Under the pieces are notes generated by a model. The model saw only the letters and a list, made by a program, of their open reading frames with translations. It was not told where the DNA came from and ran no database searches. Below are positions 8,533-18,739 of a DNA stretch of 64,000 nt, one piece after another. A program made the translations under genes and the position numbers. Source of the stretch: Iodidimonas muriae (GTDB lineage Bacteria > Pseudomonadota > Alphaproteobacteria > Sphingomonadales > Rhodothalassiaceae); the NCBI RefSeq assembly GCF_014647255.1, contig NZ_BMOV01000002.1, positions 434,001 to 498,000 on the forward strand, given 5' to 3'. How positions within the stretch are numbered: the first letter of the stretch is position 1; every line of letters begins with the position of its first letter.

Positions 8533-11226
8533 ATGTCCACCGTTGGTCGCGATACCATGTCTACCCGCGATACGCTCACCGCTAATGGCAAGGAATACAC
8601 ATTCTTTTCCTTGAAGAAGGCGGCGGAAAAAATTGGCGATGTGTCGCGCCTGCCATTTTCCTTGAAGGTGCTTTTGGAAAATATGCTGCGCTGTGAAGAC
8701 GGCAAAACCGTCACCACCGATGATGTGAAAGCGGTGGCCGACTGGTTGAAAGACCGCCGTTCGGATCGGGAAATCGCCTATCGTCCGGCCCGCGTTTTGA
8801 TGCAGGATTTCACCGGCGTTCCGGCGGTGGTGGATCTGGCGGCCATGCGCGGCGCCATGAAAGCCTTGGGTGGTGATCCGCAAAAGATCAATCCGCTGGC
8901 TCCTGTTGATCTGGTGATCGACCATTCGGTGATGGTGGATGTGTTTGGCACCGATGATGCCTTCAAGCGCAATGTGGATATGGAAATGAAGCGCAATAAG
9001 GAACGGTACGAGTTCCTGCGCTGGGGCCAGCAGGCTTTTGATAATTTCCGCGCCGTCCCGCCGGGAACCGGCATTTGCCATCAGGTGAATTTAGAATATT
9101 TGGGCAAAACCGTCTGGACCAATGAAATCGACGGCACGCTTTATGCTTATCCCGATACGGTGGTGGGCACCGATAGCCACACCACCATGATCAATGCTCT
9201 GGCGGTTCTGGGCTGGGGCGTGGGCGGCATCGAAGCCGAAGCGGCCATGCTGGGCCAGCCCATTTCCATGCTGATCCCCGAAGTGATCGGTTTTAAAATC
9301 ACTGGCCGTCTGCCCGAAGGGGCCACCGCCACCGATCTGGTGCTGACGGTGACACAAATGCTGCGCAAAAAAGGCGTGGTGGGCAAATTCGTTGAATTTT
9401 ATGGCGATGGTCTGACCCATATGCCGGTGGCCGATAAAGCCACTATTTCCAATATGGCCCCTGAATATGGCGCCACTTGCGGCTTCTTCCCCATCGACCA
9501 AAGTACTTTGGATTATCTGGATTTCACCGGGCGCGGCGATGACACCGTGGCGCTGGTGGAAGCCTATGCCAAGGCGCAGGGGATGTGGCATGATGAACAG
9601 TCGCCTGATCCCGAATTTACCGACATGCTGGAACTGGACCTTTCCACGGTGGTTCCCTCCATCGCCGGTCCCAAGCGCCCGCAAGACCGCGTGTTGCTTA
9701 CCGAAGCCGCACCGGCTTTCGGCAATGAACTGAACGACACCTTCAAAAAGGGTGATGAAGCCGACAAGCGTGTTGCCGTTGAAGGGGAAGATTTCGATAT
9801 TGGCCACGGCGATGTGGTGATTGCCGCCATTACAAGCTGCACCAATACCTCGAACCCTTCAGTGATGCTGGCCGCAGGGTTGGTGGCGCGCAATGCGCTG
9901 GCCAAAGGCTTGAAGGTGAAGCCCTGGGTCAAAACCTCTTTGGCCCCCGGTAGCCAAGTGGTTACCGACTATCTGGAAAAAGCTGGCTTGCAAGATGATC
10001 TGGATGCCTTGGGCTTCAATCTTGTGGGCTATGGCTGCACCACCTGTATCGGCAATTCCGGCCCGCTGCCGCCTGCCATTTCCAAGGCTGTCAATGCCGC
10101 TGATCTGGTGGCCTGCTCGGTCCTTTCGGGCAACCGCAATTTTGAAGGGCGCGTCAATCCCGATGTGAAGGCGAATTATCTGGCCTCGCCGCCTTTGGTG
10201 GTGGCCTATGCCATTGCCGGATCGATGAAAGTGGATCTGATGAACGATCCCTTGGGCACAGATAAAGATGGCCAGCCTGTCTATTTCAAAGACATTTGGC
10301 CCAGCACCAAAGAAGTGGAAGAGGTGGTGCGCTCTGCTGTCACCCCGGCCCAGTTCAAGGAACGCTATGCCAATGTGTTCGCCGGCGATGAACAATGGCA
10401 GGCCATCAAGGTCACGAAGGGGCTGACCTATGAATGGAACAATGACAGCACCTATGTGCAAAATCCGCCCTATTTCGACGGCATGACAGCCACGCCTGAT
10501 GCCATCACAGATATCAAGGGCGCACGGATGTTGGCGCTTTTGGGCGATTCGGTCACCACCGATCATATTTCTCCTGCAGGGTCCATCAAGGCTGATAGCC
10601 CGGCCGGGAAATATCTGACCGAGCATGGTGTGGACCGGACCGAATTCAATTCATATGGGTCGCGGCGCGGCAATCATGAAGTGATGATGCGCGGCACCTT
10701 CGCCAATATTCGCCTGCGCAATCTGATGGCGCCGGGCACTGAAGGCGGTGTGACGGTGCACTATCCATCCGGTGAACAAATGCCCATCTATGATGCGGCC
10801 ATGGCCTATGTTGAAAATGATACGCCATTGGTTGTTGTGGCGGGCAAGGAATATGGCACCGGCTCCAGCCGCGATTGGGCGGCCAAGGGCACACGCTTGT
10901 TGGGTGTGCGTGCGGTGATCGTTGAATCCTTTGAGCGCATCCATCGCTCCAATCTGGTGGGCATGGGCGTGCTGCCTTTGCAGTTCAAGGATGGCCTGAC
11001 CGCAGAAAAGCTGGGCCTCAAAGGCACCGAGCAGTTTGACATTACCGGCATCGAAGGGGGTATCAAACCGCGTCAGGATGTGGCTTGCACCATCCATTAT
11101 GCAGATGGCAGCACTAAGGATGTGACCTTGTTGTGCCGCATCGATACGGTGGATGAAGTGGGGTATTTCGAAAATGGCGGCATCTTGCATTATGTGTTGC
11201 GCCGTTTGGCCAGCAAGGCCGCCTGA
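8533..11226 (+). CDS. acnA: Aconitate hydratase A
   Basis: Aconitase isomerises citrate to isocitrate in the TCA cycle using a [4Fe-4S] cluster. The 897-residue protein is full length for the AcnA/IRP family. The three cluster ligands are Cys436 (in [10 protein letters not shown]) and Cys502 and Cys505 ([10 protein letters not shown]). The C-terminal swivel domain carries the substrate-binding [10 protein letters not shown]. The ATG at 8533 follows a perfect AGGAGG; an internal ATG eight codons later lacks one. It stands alone, with a long upstream region and a strong terminator 25 bases after the stop. Confidence 0.97.
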   Translation: MSTVGRDTMSTRDTLTANGKEYTFFSLKKAAEKIGDVSRLPFSLKVLLENMLRCEDGKTVTTDDVKAVADWLKDRRSDREIAYRPARVLMQDFTGVPAVVDLAAMRGAMKALGGDPQKINPLAPVDLVIDHSVMVDVFGTDDAFKRNVDMEMKRNKERYEFLRWGQQAFDNFRAVPPGTGICHQVNLEYLGKTVWTNEIDGTLYAYPDTVVGTDSHTTMINALAVLGWGVGGIEAEAAMLGQPISMLIPEVIGFKITGRLPEGATATDLVLTVTQMLRKKGVVGKFVEFYGDGLTHMPVADKATISNMAPEYGATCGFFPIDQSTLDYLDFTGRGDDTVALVEAYAKAQGMWHDEQSPDPEFTDMLELDLSTVVPSIAGPKRPQDRVLLTEAAPAFGNELNDTFKKGDEADKRVAVEGEDFDIGHGDVVIAAITSCTNTSNPSVMLAAGLVARNALAKGLKVKPWVKTSLAPGSQVVTDYLEKAGLQDDLDALGFNLVGYGCTTCIGNSGPLPPAISKAVNAADLVACSVLSGNRNFEGRVNPDVKANYLASPPLVVAYAIAGSMKVDLMNDPLGTDKDGQPVYFKDIWPSTKEVEEVVRSAVTPAQFKERYANVFAGDEQWQAIKVTKGLTYEWNNDSTYVQNPPYFDGMTATPDAITDIKGARMLALLGDSVTTDHISPAGSIKADSPAGKYLTEHGVDRTEFNSYGSRRGNHEVMMRGTFANIRLRNLMAPGTEGGVTVHYPSGEQMPIYDAAMAYVENDTPLVVVAGKEYGTGSSRDWAAKGTRLLGVRAVIVESFERIHRSNLVGMGVLPLQFKDGLTAEKLGLKGTEQFDITGIEGGIKPRQDVACTIHYADGSTKDVTLLCRIDTVDEVGYFENGGILHYVLRRLASKAA

Positions 11227-11250
11227 CCGGATTTGATTTCCAGATTTTGA

Positions 11251-11278
11251 AAGGGCGCCTTTCGGGGCGCCCTTTTTT
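11251..11278 (+). terminator. Rho-independent terminator of acnA
   Basis: A 9-base-pair GC-rich stem, AAGGGCGCC paired with GGCGCCCTT around a 6-base loop, is followed by a run of T. It begins 24 bases after the acnA stop codon. Confidence 0.92.
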
Positions 11279-11357
11279 AATGACAGATTGCTCACAGAAC
11301 CGGCTTCGCCTATGGTGCGCGGAACGTTTTGTTTGACAACTTTCAAGCGGGTTATTC

Positions 11358-12497
11358 ATGTCGCGCGCCTCTCTTTTTGCTCTTCTCTCCACGCTTCCCT
11401 TGCTTATTTCCAATCCAGCGGTGGCCGACCGGGTGCATCTTGCCGATGGCAGCCTGATCGAGGGAACGTTGGTGGAAGCGGCAGGGGGGCGCTTGCGCTT
11501 TGAAACCACTTTTGCCGGGGTGATCGAGATTGATCTGGAGGCGCTTGCAGGGCTTGAAAGCGATCATATTGTCATTGTGTCTTTGGCAAGTGGCGACCGG
11601 CTGGTGGGCCGTTTGGCGTTTGACAAGCAGCAGGGCCAAGGCCTTTCCAGTGCCAGTTTGGGGCGCTTGTCCATCCGGTTCGATGATGTTGCCGCCCTGT
11701 GGCTTGAAGGTGCACAAAGTCCGGAAGAGCTTGCTTTGCAAGAGATTGAAGAGGCGCAGGCGCGTCAGATCGCCGAGCTGGAAGAACAGCACAGCCAGGA
11801 AGTGGCGCAATTGGAAACGGCGCTTGTTACTCCTGAAAAAGCCTGGAGCGGGCGCACACAGCTTGGTCTATCCGGGGCGCGGGGCAATACGGACCGCGTG
11901 GCGTTGAACGGCAAGGCCTCAACCCGGCGCGAAACCGATTTTGACCGTCTCGACCTGTCTCTTGGCTGGCGCTTTGCTCGGGAAAACGGAAAAGAAACGG
12001 AAAATGAGGTGATCGGCGAAACCCGGTTGGAACGCGATTTCTCCGAGAGCTGGTTTGCCTTTGGCGGATTGGTGCTGGAACAGGATGAATTCGAGGATCT
12101 GGATCTGCGTAGCGTTCTTACCGCCGGGACCGGGGTGTTTTTCATTCAGGAAGAAAAGCAGCAGCTAAAAGCCCGCTTCGGTATCGGTTATCAGGTGGAA
12201 GCCTTCCAGAATGCACCCAATGAGGAAGAAGCGATTTTGTCTTTGGGCTATGAATATCGCATCCAGCTCAATGGCCGTTTGTTGTTTACCCATGATCTGA
12301 TTTATCTGCCCAGCTTCAATGATCCGGTGGATGATTTCCGCGTTGAAAGCAATGCGGCGCTGGATATTCCGGTAACCGAAAGCAAGGCGTGGAGCGTTCG
12401 TATCGGGGTGCGCAATCAATATGACAATACGCCGGTATCCGGGAATGAAAAGCTGGATACCTTCTATACGCTGAGTCTTGGCTATAATTTCCAGTAA
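11358..12497 (+). CDS. DUF481 family outer-membrane protein
   Basis: The 379-residue product has a signal peptide (residues 1-23, ending AVA). An N-terminal beta-rich domain (about 24-120) reads like a repeated 'ADGSLIEGTLVEAAGGRLRF' type module. A Glu/Gln-rich helical linker follows (about 120-155), then a C-terminal beta-barrel region typical of DUF481 (LGLSGARGNTDR near the start of the barrel, alternating strands, last residue Phe-Gln). DUF481 proteins are thought to sit in the outer membrane; their function is not established. It follows acnA after the terminator, so it is probably transcribed separately. Confidence 0.85.
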   Translation: MSRASLFALLSTLPLLISNPAVADRVHLADGSLIEGTLVEAAGGRLRFETTFAGVIEIDLEALAGLESDHIVIVSLASGDRLVGRLAFDKQQGQGLSSASLGRLSIRFDDVAALWLEGAQSPEELALQEIEEAQARQIAELEEQHSQEVAQLETALVTPEKAWSGRTQLGLSGARGNTDRVALNGKASTRRETDFDRLDLSLGWRFARENGKETENEVIGETRLERDFSESWFAFGGLVLEQDEFEDLDLRSVLTAGTGVFFIQEEKQQLKARFGIGYQVEAFQNAPNEEEAILSLGYEYRIQLNGRLLFTHDLIYLPSFNDPVDDFRVESNAALDIPVTESKAWSVRIGVRNQYDNTPVSGNEKLDTFYTLSLGYNFQ

Positions 12498-12503
12498 GGG
12501 CAG

Positions 12504-12533
12504 GCCATCGCGGAGGAAATTCCCCGCGATGGC
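12504..12533. terminator. Inverted repeat between convergent genes, possible terminator
   Basis: A perfect 10-base-pair stem, GCCATCGCGG with CCGCGATGGC and a 10-base loop, lies between the stops of the DUF481 gene (plus) and the RND gene (minus). It lacks a good T-run on either side, so it may be a weak or Rho-assisted terminator. Confidence 0.55.
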
Positions 12534-12540
12534 TTATCGG

Positions 12541-15500
12541 TTATTCGGCGGGGTTGGTGGCGCCTTTGTGGGCCTGACCCAGCTTGGCCTGCTTGTCGCC
12601 GGTCCATAGGCCTTTCATGAAGCGCTTCATATCCTCGCCCAAGCCATAAAGAGCCGGGACCAGGAACAATGTCACGAAGGTGGCCAGCAACACCCCGAAG
12701 GCAAGGGCAACCACGGTGGGTTTCAAGAACTGCGCCTGTGTGGAGCGTTCCAGCATCATGGGAACCAGCCCGATAAAGGTGGTGACAGAGGTGAGCAGGA
12801 TAGGCCGGAAACGGGCCACCCCTGCTTCCACGAGGGCATCAAAGGCCCCCACCCCTTTTTCACGCAGGCGTCCGATATAATCCACCAGCACCAGATTGTC
12901 GTTCACCACAACTCCGGCGGCTGCGGCCAGCCCGAAATAAGAGAACAGGGCCATGGGCATGCCTAGCAAAAGATGCCCCAAAACCGCACCCATGAAGCCG
13001 AAGGGGATGGCCGTCATCACCAAAAGTGGCAGGAAGTACGACCGGAAAGCCACGGCGATCAGGGCGTACATCACGAACAGGGCGATCCCTTCAAGAGCCA
13101 GAATTTCGGCCATGAACTTCGCCTGACCTTCTGCTTGGCCGATTTCGCCGCGGCTGACGCCGGGGAACCGCTTTTCCCATTGCGGATAGAAATTGGTGCG
13201 CAGATCTTCATAGATTTGTTCGCGGACTTCGTTGGACAATTCGGCGCTGATGACTGCCGAGCGCTGCCGCTCGCGCCGGTCAATGCGCTTGAGGCCCGGT
13301 TTGTAGCTGATATCGGCCACCGTGAACAAAGGCACCTCACGGCCATCATTGGTGCGTAGCCTGAAATCCGAGAGGCTGTCGAGAGAGCGACGGGTGTTTG
13401 AGGGATAGCGCACGAACACTTTTACATCATTGCCATCGCGGGGCAGTCTTTGCACCTCTTCGCCATAATAGGCCTGGCGCACCTGACGGGTCACATCGGC
13501 CAGCGTAAACCCAAGCTCACGGGCGCCGGGTTTCAGCTCGAACTGCAGCTCTTCCATGGCCGTTTGCAATGAGTCGCGGATATTGAACACCTCATCATAG
13601 GTGCCAAGCTGCGCTTTCAGGTCATCCACCGCGGCCCGCAACATATCCAGATCCGGATGATTGATGGCAAGCTCAATCTCTGGCTGGCTTTGGTTGAGCG
13701 TATAGCCCACTTCCAGATTTTCCGCGTCGGGGATCTCGCCGATCAATATGCGCAGCCGGTCGGCTGCCTCTTTTGCCGACATGTCGCGCATTTCTGCAGG
13801 GGCAAGGCGCACCAATGCAAGCACCGAATCGGCACGGGCGCGGGTGTACCAGTTTTCAACCAGCTGGCTTTCGCCATCCGATGCGGCATTTACCTCGGCT
13901 TCCAGTTCTTTTTCTGCCTGCTGAAGCTGCGCCAGAATTTCCAGCGCCCGATCATAAGGTGTGCCCTCGGGCAGGGTCACATTGACCGAGATTTGCTCGG
14001 ATTCCACCTCTGGCATGAAGCTGAATTTCAGCCAGGACGAACTGGCAATGCCCAATGAAATGATAAAGCCTGCCAGAAAGATGCTGGCTGTCAGGCCGCG
14101 CCGCCGCACCGCCGCCGCCAGCCAGCGCCGATAGGTGACCTGGGCAAAGCGGGTGATGGAACTGGCGATACGTTTCTGGAAGGTGCCAAAGCGCCCCAGT
14201 TTCTCACGCGGTTTCATATGGCTCAGATGGGCCGGCAGGATGAACAGTGCTTCGATCAGCGAAAAGCTTAAAGCGGCGATGACGATGATCGAGATATGGC
14301 GGGTGAACTCCACATCTATCCCGGACAGAAACAGCCAGGGGGCAAACACGATCATCGTTGTGGCCACCGCATAAATCACCGGTTTTGCCACCAATTGCGT
14401 GCCCAATATGGCCGCATCCAGACCGCCGCCGGTACTTTCGGCCTCTTCATGGATGTTTTCCCCGACAACGATGGCATCATCCACCACCACGCCGATCACC
14501 AACAGGAAAGCGAATAGCGATAGGAAATTCAGCGACACATCATTGCTGGGAAGGAAGATGAAAGCCCCGGCATAGGCGGTGGCGATGCCCACCGTCACCC
14601 ACAGGGCCACCTTGGGCCGCAGCGAGATGATCAACACCAGAAACACCAGAATCAGGCCATAAAAGGCGGATTTGGAGATGGTTTCCATGCGGTCGTAATA
14701 GGCTTTGGATTCATCGGCATAAAGCGTAAGGGAAATGCCCTCGGGCATCCGCTCGCGGGCTTCTTCCAGATAGCCCAGAACCGATTTGGAGGTTTTGACC
14801 ACATTCATTTCTTCCGCGGTCATCACCTGCACAAGAATGGCATGCTGGCCGTTAAGACTGGCCTGAATGTCCACATCTTCAAAGCCGTCGATCACCAAAG
14901 CCACATCACCGACGCGGATGGTGCCGCCACCGGGGACCTGACGGATGATGATATTTTCAAAGTCCGTGCGGCTATCGGCCAGATTGCGTACCCTCAATTG
15001 CACATCGCCGGTGCTGGTGCGCACAGATCCTGCAGAGCGGTTGATGGAACTGCCCCGAATGGCCGTAGCCACTTCATCAAAAGTAAGGCCGTAGCGGCGC
15101 ATGGCCTGCTCCGACAATTCAATGGAGACTTCCTCATTGCGTGCCCCGAACAGCTCGACGATAGACACGCCGGGCAGAAGCGCCATTTCATCGCGGACCT
15201 TTTCAGCCGTGCGCTTCAAAAGACGTTCATCCACATCCCCACTAACGCCCACCCTGATCAGCTCGTTCCGGGTGAGAATCTCCCGGACACGCGGCGGTTC
15301 TATATCGCTGGGAAGGGTTGAAATGCCGTCGATTCGCAGCTTCACGTCATTGATAAAGCGGTCCATATCGACGCTGCGATCCGCCTCGATATAAACAAGG
15401 GCAACGCTTTCAGAAGCAATGGAGCGCACCCGGTCTATATTATCCAGATCCGATAATGATTCCTCGATGCGCAAAATGATTTGTTCTTCCACCTCTTGCG

Positions 15501-15669
15501 GGGCGGCACCGGGCCAGGCCACGGTCACTTCCACCCAATTGACGCGGAGAGTTGGCCAGACTTCGCGTTCCATATTGAAGAACGACATAGCCCCGGCAAG
15601 CATAATGCCGAACATTAGCAAATTGGCAGCAACGGTGTTTTTGGCCCACCAGGCGATCATGCGGTTCAT
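12541..15669 (-). CDS. RND efflux transporter permease (HAE1/AcrB-like)
   Basis: This is the inner-membrane, proton-driven pump subunit of a tripartite efflux system. The 1042-residue length, 12 membrane segments in two halves and two large periplasmic loops fit the AcrB/MdtBC family. Proton-relay acidic residues sit in the fourth membrane segment (VIGVVVDDAIVVGENIHEE). The C-terminal half repeats the pattern with VVVNDNLVLVDYI, where the acidic pair is replaced by Asn-Asp. The short terminal tail is basic. Its adaptor gene lies 26 bases upstream in the same operon. No TolC-type outer-membrane gene is adjacent, so that partner must be elsewhere. The substrate is unknown. Confidence 0.93.
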   Translation of the reverse strand: MNRMIAWWAKNTVAANLLMFGIMLAGAMSFFNMEREVWPTLRVNWVEVTVAWPGAAPQEVEEQIILRIEESLSDLDNIDRVRSIASESVALVYIEADRSVDMDRFINDVKLRIDGISTLPSDIEPPRVREILTRNELIRVGVSGDVDERLLKRTAEKVRDEMALLPGVSIVELFGARNEEVSIELSEQAMRRYGLTFDEVATAIRGSSINRSAGSVRTSTGDVQLRVRNLADSRTDFENIIIRQVPGGGTIRVGDVALVIDGFEDVDIQASLNGQHAILVQVMTAEEMNVVKTSKSVLGYLEEARERMPEGISLTLYADESKAYYDRMETISKSAFYGLILVFLVLIISLRPKVALWVTVGIATAYAGAFIFLPSNDVSLNFLSLFAFLLVIGVVVDDAIVVGENIHEEAESTGGGLDAAILGTQLVAKPVIYAVATTMIVFAPWLFLSGIDVEFTRHISIIVIAALSFSLIEALFILPAHLSHMKPREKLGRFGTFQKRIASSITRFAQVTYRRWLAAAVRRRGLTASIFLAGFIISLGIASSSWLKFSFMPEVESEQISVNVTLPEGTPYDRALEILAQLQQAEKELEAEVNAASDGESQLVENWYTRARADSVLALVRLAPAEMRDMSAKEAADRLRILIGEIPDAENLEVGYTLNQSQPEIELAINHPDLDMLRAAVDDLKAQLGTYDEVFNIRDSLQTAMEELQFELKPGARELGFTLADVTRQVRQAYYGEEVQRLPRDGNDVKVFVRYPSNTRRSLDSLSDFRLRTNDGREVPLFTVADISYKPGLKRIDRRERQRSAVISAELSNEVREQIYEDLRTNFYPQWEKRFPGVSRGEIGQAEGQAKFMAEILALEGIALFVMYALIAVAFRSYFLPLLVMTAIPFGFMGAVLGHLLLGMPMALFSYFGLAAAAGVVVNDNLVLVDYIGRLREKGVGAFDALVEAGVARFRPILLTSVTTFIGLVPMMLERSTQAQFLKPTVVALAFGVLLATFVTLFLVPALYGLGEDMKRFMKGLWTGDKQAKLGQAHKGATNPAE

Positions 15670-15695
15670 GGCTTTTCCCCTTTATCCCCTGATGT

Positions 15696-16895
15696 TCAAT
15701 TCACAGCTTCGGCGACTTTGGGTGCCTCTGCACGGCTTTCCAGCGTTTCCACTGCCATGCCTTCCTGTGCATTGCGCACAGGCGATGTGACAACCTTTTC
15801 ACCGACCGAAACACCGCTGGCCAATATCACCCGGTCTTCATTAGCCGACACCACGTCCACCGTGCGGATGGTCAGGGTGTTGTCATCGCGGACCACATAA
15901 ACCTGATCCTTGCCGCGCAAGGCAGCGCGGGGGATGATTAAGGCATTTTGCAGGGTGCGTCCTTCGATCTCGCCGGTGACAAACAATCCCACAGGCAAAG
16001 GTGTTCCATTGGAGCCGCCGGCGCCATAAGGATCGCGAACCTGTGCAATGGCATGCAAAAGGCGGGTGTCTTGATCAATGGCCGCATCGGTTCGCACAAT
16101 GCGCCCTTCCCAGCGATGGGCACGTCCGGCAAGCTGGGATTTAAGGGCGACCTTTGGCGCGGTTTGATAATCGGAGGCCGCATAGGCAACGGGCACATTC
16201 AACTCGGTGAATTCTTCGTCGGTCAGCGGCAAGCGCACTTCCACGACTTCGGTGGAGAAAACCCTGCCCAAGCGGGTGCCGACGCTGACATATTGCCCGA
16301 CACCGGCGCTTTTTTCCCGAACGCGGCCACTGAAGGGAACCGAAATGCGGGTGCGGGCCAGATCCAGCTTGGCTCGATCGAGCTGGGCTTTGGCCGATGC
16401 CAGATTGGCGCGGGCCTGCGCCACATGGGGGACTTTCAGGGCGAGGGCTGTGGGCTTGTCGGTAATTTCATCCCAGTCCCATTGTTTGCGGGCCACAGCT
16501 GCACGGGCTTCTTCCTGTGCCAGAACCAGTTCGGCATCGGCAACGCGGGCCTCGGCCTGAGTGACGGCGAACTCGTAATCTTCCGATTCGATCTGGATCA
16601 GCGTTTCATTGGCTTTGAAGATACCACCGCCTGCAAAGGCCGGGGCCACATGCACGATGCGACCACTCACCTGTGGGATCAGATCAATTTCGGTTTGCGA
16701 TTCGACCGTCCCTTGCGTTCGGACCAGCAAGGTTGCGGGTTCTTGCCGAACCGTGGTTACCGCCAATGTGACGGGTCGGAGCACCGGGGCTTCGGTTTTT
16801 TCCGGCTTGGGCTGTGTCGCTTGTAAAATGATGAACCCGGCAATGCCGAGGCCAAGTACGAAAATTGGCGTCATCACAATGAGAAACTTTCTCAT
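15696..16895 (-). CDS. RND efflux periplasmic adaptor subunit (MFP/HlyD family)
   Basis: The adaptor bridges the RND pump and an outer-membrane channel. The 399-residue product has an N-terminal membrane anchor (about residues 5-25), a lipoyl-like half motif (RTQGTVESQTEIDLIPQVSG), a helical hairpin (about 105-180, rich in Ala/Gln/Glu), a second lipoyl half (ARTRISVPFSGRVREK), a beta-barrel domain and a membrane-proximal domain. The start codon follows a GAGGAG site. Its promoter region (16979-17007) holds a palindrome described separately. Confidence 0.93.
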   Translation of the reverse strand: MRKFLIVMTPIFVLGLGIAGFIILQATQPKPEKTEAPVLRPVTLAVTTVRQEPATLLVRTQGTVESQTEIDLIPQVSGRIVHVAPAFAGGGIFKANETLIQIESEDYEFAVTQAEARVADAELVLAQEEARAAVARKQWDWDEITDKPTALALKVPHVAQARANLASAKAQLDRAKLDLARTRISVPFSGRVREKSAGVGQYVSVGTRLGRVFSTEVVEVRLPLTDEEFTELNVPVAYAASDYQTAPKVALKSQLAGRAHRWEGRIVRTDAAIDQDTRLLHAIAQVRDPYGAGGSNGTPLPVGLFVTGEIEGRTLQNALIIPRAALRGKDQVYVVRDDNTLTIRTVDVVSANEDRVILASGVSVGEKVVTSPVRNAQEGMAVETLESRAEAPKVAEAVN

Positions 16896-16978
16896 GCGTG
16901 GTCTCCTCGCTGTGGCACCCCGATTTTTCTTTAAGATCGGTTGGTGCGGGGAATTCCCCGTTATGGCTGTCCCCCTAT

Positions 16979-17007
16979 GTATCTCTTAGATATATATCGA
17001 ATGTCAA
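16979..17007 (-). promoter_or_regulatory. Candidate promoter and operator of the RND efflux operon
   Basis: Read on the minus strand, TTGACA (17007-17002) is followed after 17 bases by AGATAC (16984-16979), a plausible but weak -35/-10 pair. A perfect palindrome, TATCT-N3-AGATA (16980-16992), overlaps the -10 and an additional GATATATATC palindrome lies in the spacer. This is a typical arrangement for a repressor of an efflux pump. A second palindrome, CGGGGAATTCCCCG (16947-16960), lies in the leader. No regulator gene is adjacent, so the cognate protein is unknown. Confidence 0.5.
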
Positions 17008-17742
17008 TTAGCTATGATGAAAAAGTTGCATCAGAACCATGATCGACAAGCCTCCGAAAAAGGCGAAGGCGCTGCCCCGGCGGTTGGTGTGTTCCACATG
17101 GGGCACCAGATGCGAGGCCCCCACATAAAGGAGCGCGCCGCCGGTGACGGCCAGAATACTGCCCAAGGGCACCCCGGATAATTGCGAGATGAAGGGGAGG
17201 CTTATGGCTGTGCCCAAGGGGGTGGTGGCTGCGGCTGCGATAAAGGCGGTGATCATGGCGCGGTGCGGTGAAAATCCCCCGCGTAACAGCAGGACAAAGG
17301 CGATGATGCCTTCGGAAAATTCATGCAAAACCAGGCCAAAGACGGCGGTCACACCGGTAAATACATCCACGGAAAAAGCCGCGGAATAGCTTAGGCCATC
17401 GCTAAACGAATGAAGGGCAATCCCAAGAATCGGAATCAGCGCCATGGCCCGTTTGTCCATATGGCTGGTGCTGTTTTTGTGCGCGGAAAGAAGCCCCAGA
17501 CAATACATGAGCACATAGCCCGCAAGAACCAGCAGGGGGGCCATTTGCCCGACCATGGACAAGGCTTTGGGGATGATCTGAAGAATGGCGGCGCCGATCA
17601 GAAACCCTGCGGCAAAGGCTGCGAACAGCACGCTGTTTTTATTGCCCCAGGCTTCATAATGGCGAATGACCAAAAGCCCGCCAAGATTGACAAGGGCGGC
17701 AAGCATGCTGAAAGCCAGCGCAAAAGAAGAGCTATCCATCAT
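17008..17742 (-). CDS. ZIP family metal (zinc) transporter
   Basis: ZIP proteins import divalent metals, usually zinc, across the inner membrane. The 244-residue product has eight hydrophobic segments and the metal-site motifs of the family: HSFSDG at residues 111-116 in the fourth segment and HEFSEG at 140-145 in the fifth. There is no long histidine-rich loop. A double ATG starts it, without a clear ribosome binding site. A Zur-box-like palindrome lies 19 bases upstream, which supports a zinc role. Metal specificity beyond that is inference. Confidence 0.9.
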   Translation of the reverse strand: MMDSSSFALAFSMLAALVNLGGLLVIRHYEAWGNKNSVLFAAFAAGFLIGAAILQIIPKALSMVGQMAPLLVLAGYVLMYCLGLLSAHKNSTSHMDKRAMALIPILGIALHSFSDGLSYSAAFSVDVFTGVTAVFGLVLHEFSEGIIAFVLLLRGGFSPHRAMITAFIAAAATTPLGTAISLPFISQLSGVPLGSILAVTGGALLYVGASHLVPHVEHTNRRGSAFAFFGGLSIMVLMQLFHHS

Positions 17743-17760
17743 CGGGCACGCCCAAACAGT

Positions 17761-17795
17761 ATGTTATATTATATCATTGATAAAGGCTGTAGCAA
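17761..17795 (-). promoter_or_regulatory. Zur-box-like palindrome over the promoter of the ZIP gene
   Basis: The 17 bases at 17761-17777 read ATGTTATATTATATCAT, which differs at one position from the symmetric ATGTTATAnTATAACAT core of the known gammaproteobacterial Zur operator. On the minus strand, TATAAT (17773-17768) forms a perfect -10 inside this palindrome, with TTGCTA (17795-17790) as a -35 at 16 bases. A repressor bound here would block RNA polymerase, as zinc-loaded Zur does. The identification rests on remembered consensus, not a matrix scan. Confidence 0.6.
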
Positions 17796-17944
17796 TCCAG
17801 CGCAGAAATTTCCAGTCTCCAATTCCGACCAAGAGATATTCTTCGCTCTGTGCGACTCGCCAAAGAGCGTTTCAGGGCCAGAACTTTCCGGATGACCGCA
17901 AGAAAAGCCCATCAGAATTGCAAAACCGGGGGCTTGGGGAGAGG

Positions 17945-18673
17945 TCAGCTATTGGATGTGGAGAGAGCAATGCGAGCCGCGCCGATGATTGGGCCGTTTT
18001 CACTGTCTGCATGGAGCAAAATTGCCAGATGGTCGGCGCCGGATTGGGCGGCATCGGCTACATGCACTTCAAAGGTCTTGCCTTCGCCGGCCCAAAGGCC
18101 AAGTTTTTCCGTGTGCCTGACCAGATTATCATAAACCAGTGTCTTGCCACGATTCTCGCCTTCGGGAATGGAGACGGAGGCGTGGGCGCTATAGAACACC
18201 GCGGTTACATGCACATTTTCGACACCGGCCAATTGTTGGGGGAGGGCAATGATGCAGGTCTCGTCTTTTTGGCGGATAGACAGATCAAGATCGGCGCGGG
18301 GCAGATCACGGGCACGTGCAATATGATGCACCACATCCTTGCGCCGCGACCCTACGGTTTGGAAGCGTCCGTCGATGATCATTTGCGGCGTATAAACACC
18401 GGGCTCGCCCATTTGCTCATTATAGGCGCGTTGATAATGCGTAAAATCGGCTTGGGCAAAGCTGTCGGCCCATCCCAGATAATCCCAGTAATTGACCGGC
18501 CAACTGAGGGCGAGAATCTCTTTTTCCCCGGCCAGTTCCGAAAGAAACTCATGGGCGGGCGGGCAATTGGGGCAGCTTTGGCTTGAAAACAGTTCAACAA
18601 CTGTCAGGCGTTCTTCGGCATGAACCGGAAGAGCGAAAAGCAAAAGCGCTGATATAATAACTCGTTTGAACAT
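17945..18673 (-). CDS. DUF1223 family thioredoxin-like exported protein
   Basis: The 242-residue product has a signal peptide (about residues 1-19, ending VHA). Its N-terminal thioredoxin-like part carries SSQSCPNCPPA with Cys34 and Cys37, followed by WPVNYWDYLGW and YTPQMIIDGR, all hallmarks of DUF1223. The C-terminal half is beta-rich. The family is often annotated as secreted and of unknown function; a disulfide-exchange role is plausible but unproven. It lies between argB and the ZIP gene on the same strand with separate gaps of about 66 and 200 bases, the latter holding the ZIP promoter. Confidence 0.87.
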   Translation of the reverse strand: MFKRVIISALLLFALPVHAEERLTVVELFSSQSCPNCPPAHEFLSELAGEKEILALSWPVNYWDYLGWADSFAQADFTHYQRAYNEQMGEPGVYTPQMIIDGRFQTVGSRRKDVVHHIARARDLPRADLDLSIRQKDETCIIALPQQLAGVENVHVTAVFYSAHASVSIPEGENRGKTLVYDNLVRHTEKLGLWAGEGKTFEVHVADAAQSGADHLAILLHADSENGPIIGAARIALSTSNS

Positions 18674-18739
18674 ATCCGTACTATAAGGACGGATATTTGT
18701 AACGTTCCAATCACCAACGCGCGATCATGAGAGAAAGTC

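Noticed and set aside
17666-18586. A 306-codon plus-strand frame across the DUF1223 gene
   Set aside because: It is a shadow of the DUF1223 frame, which has a signal peptide and family motifs.
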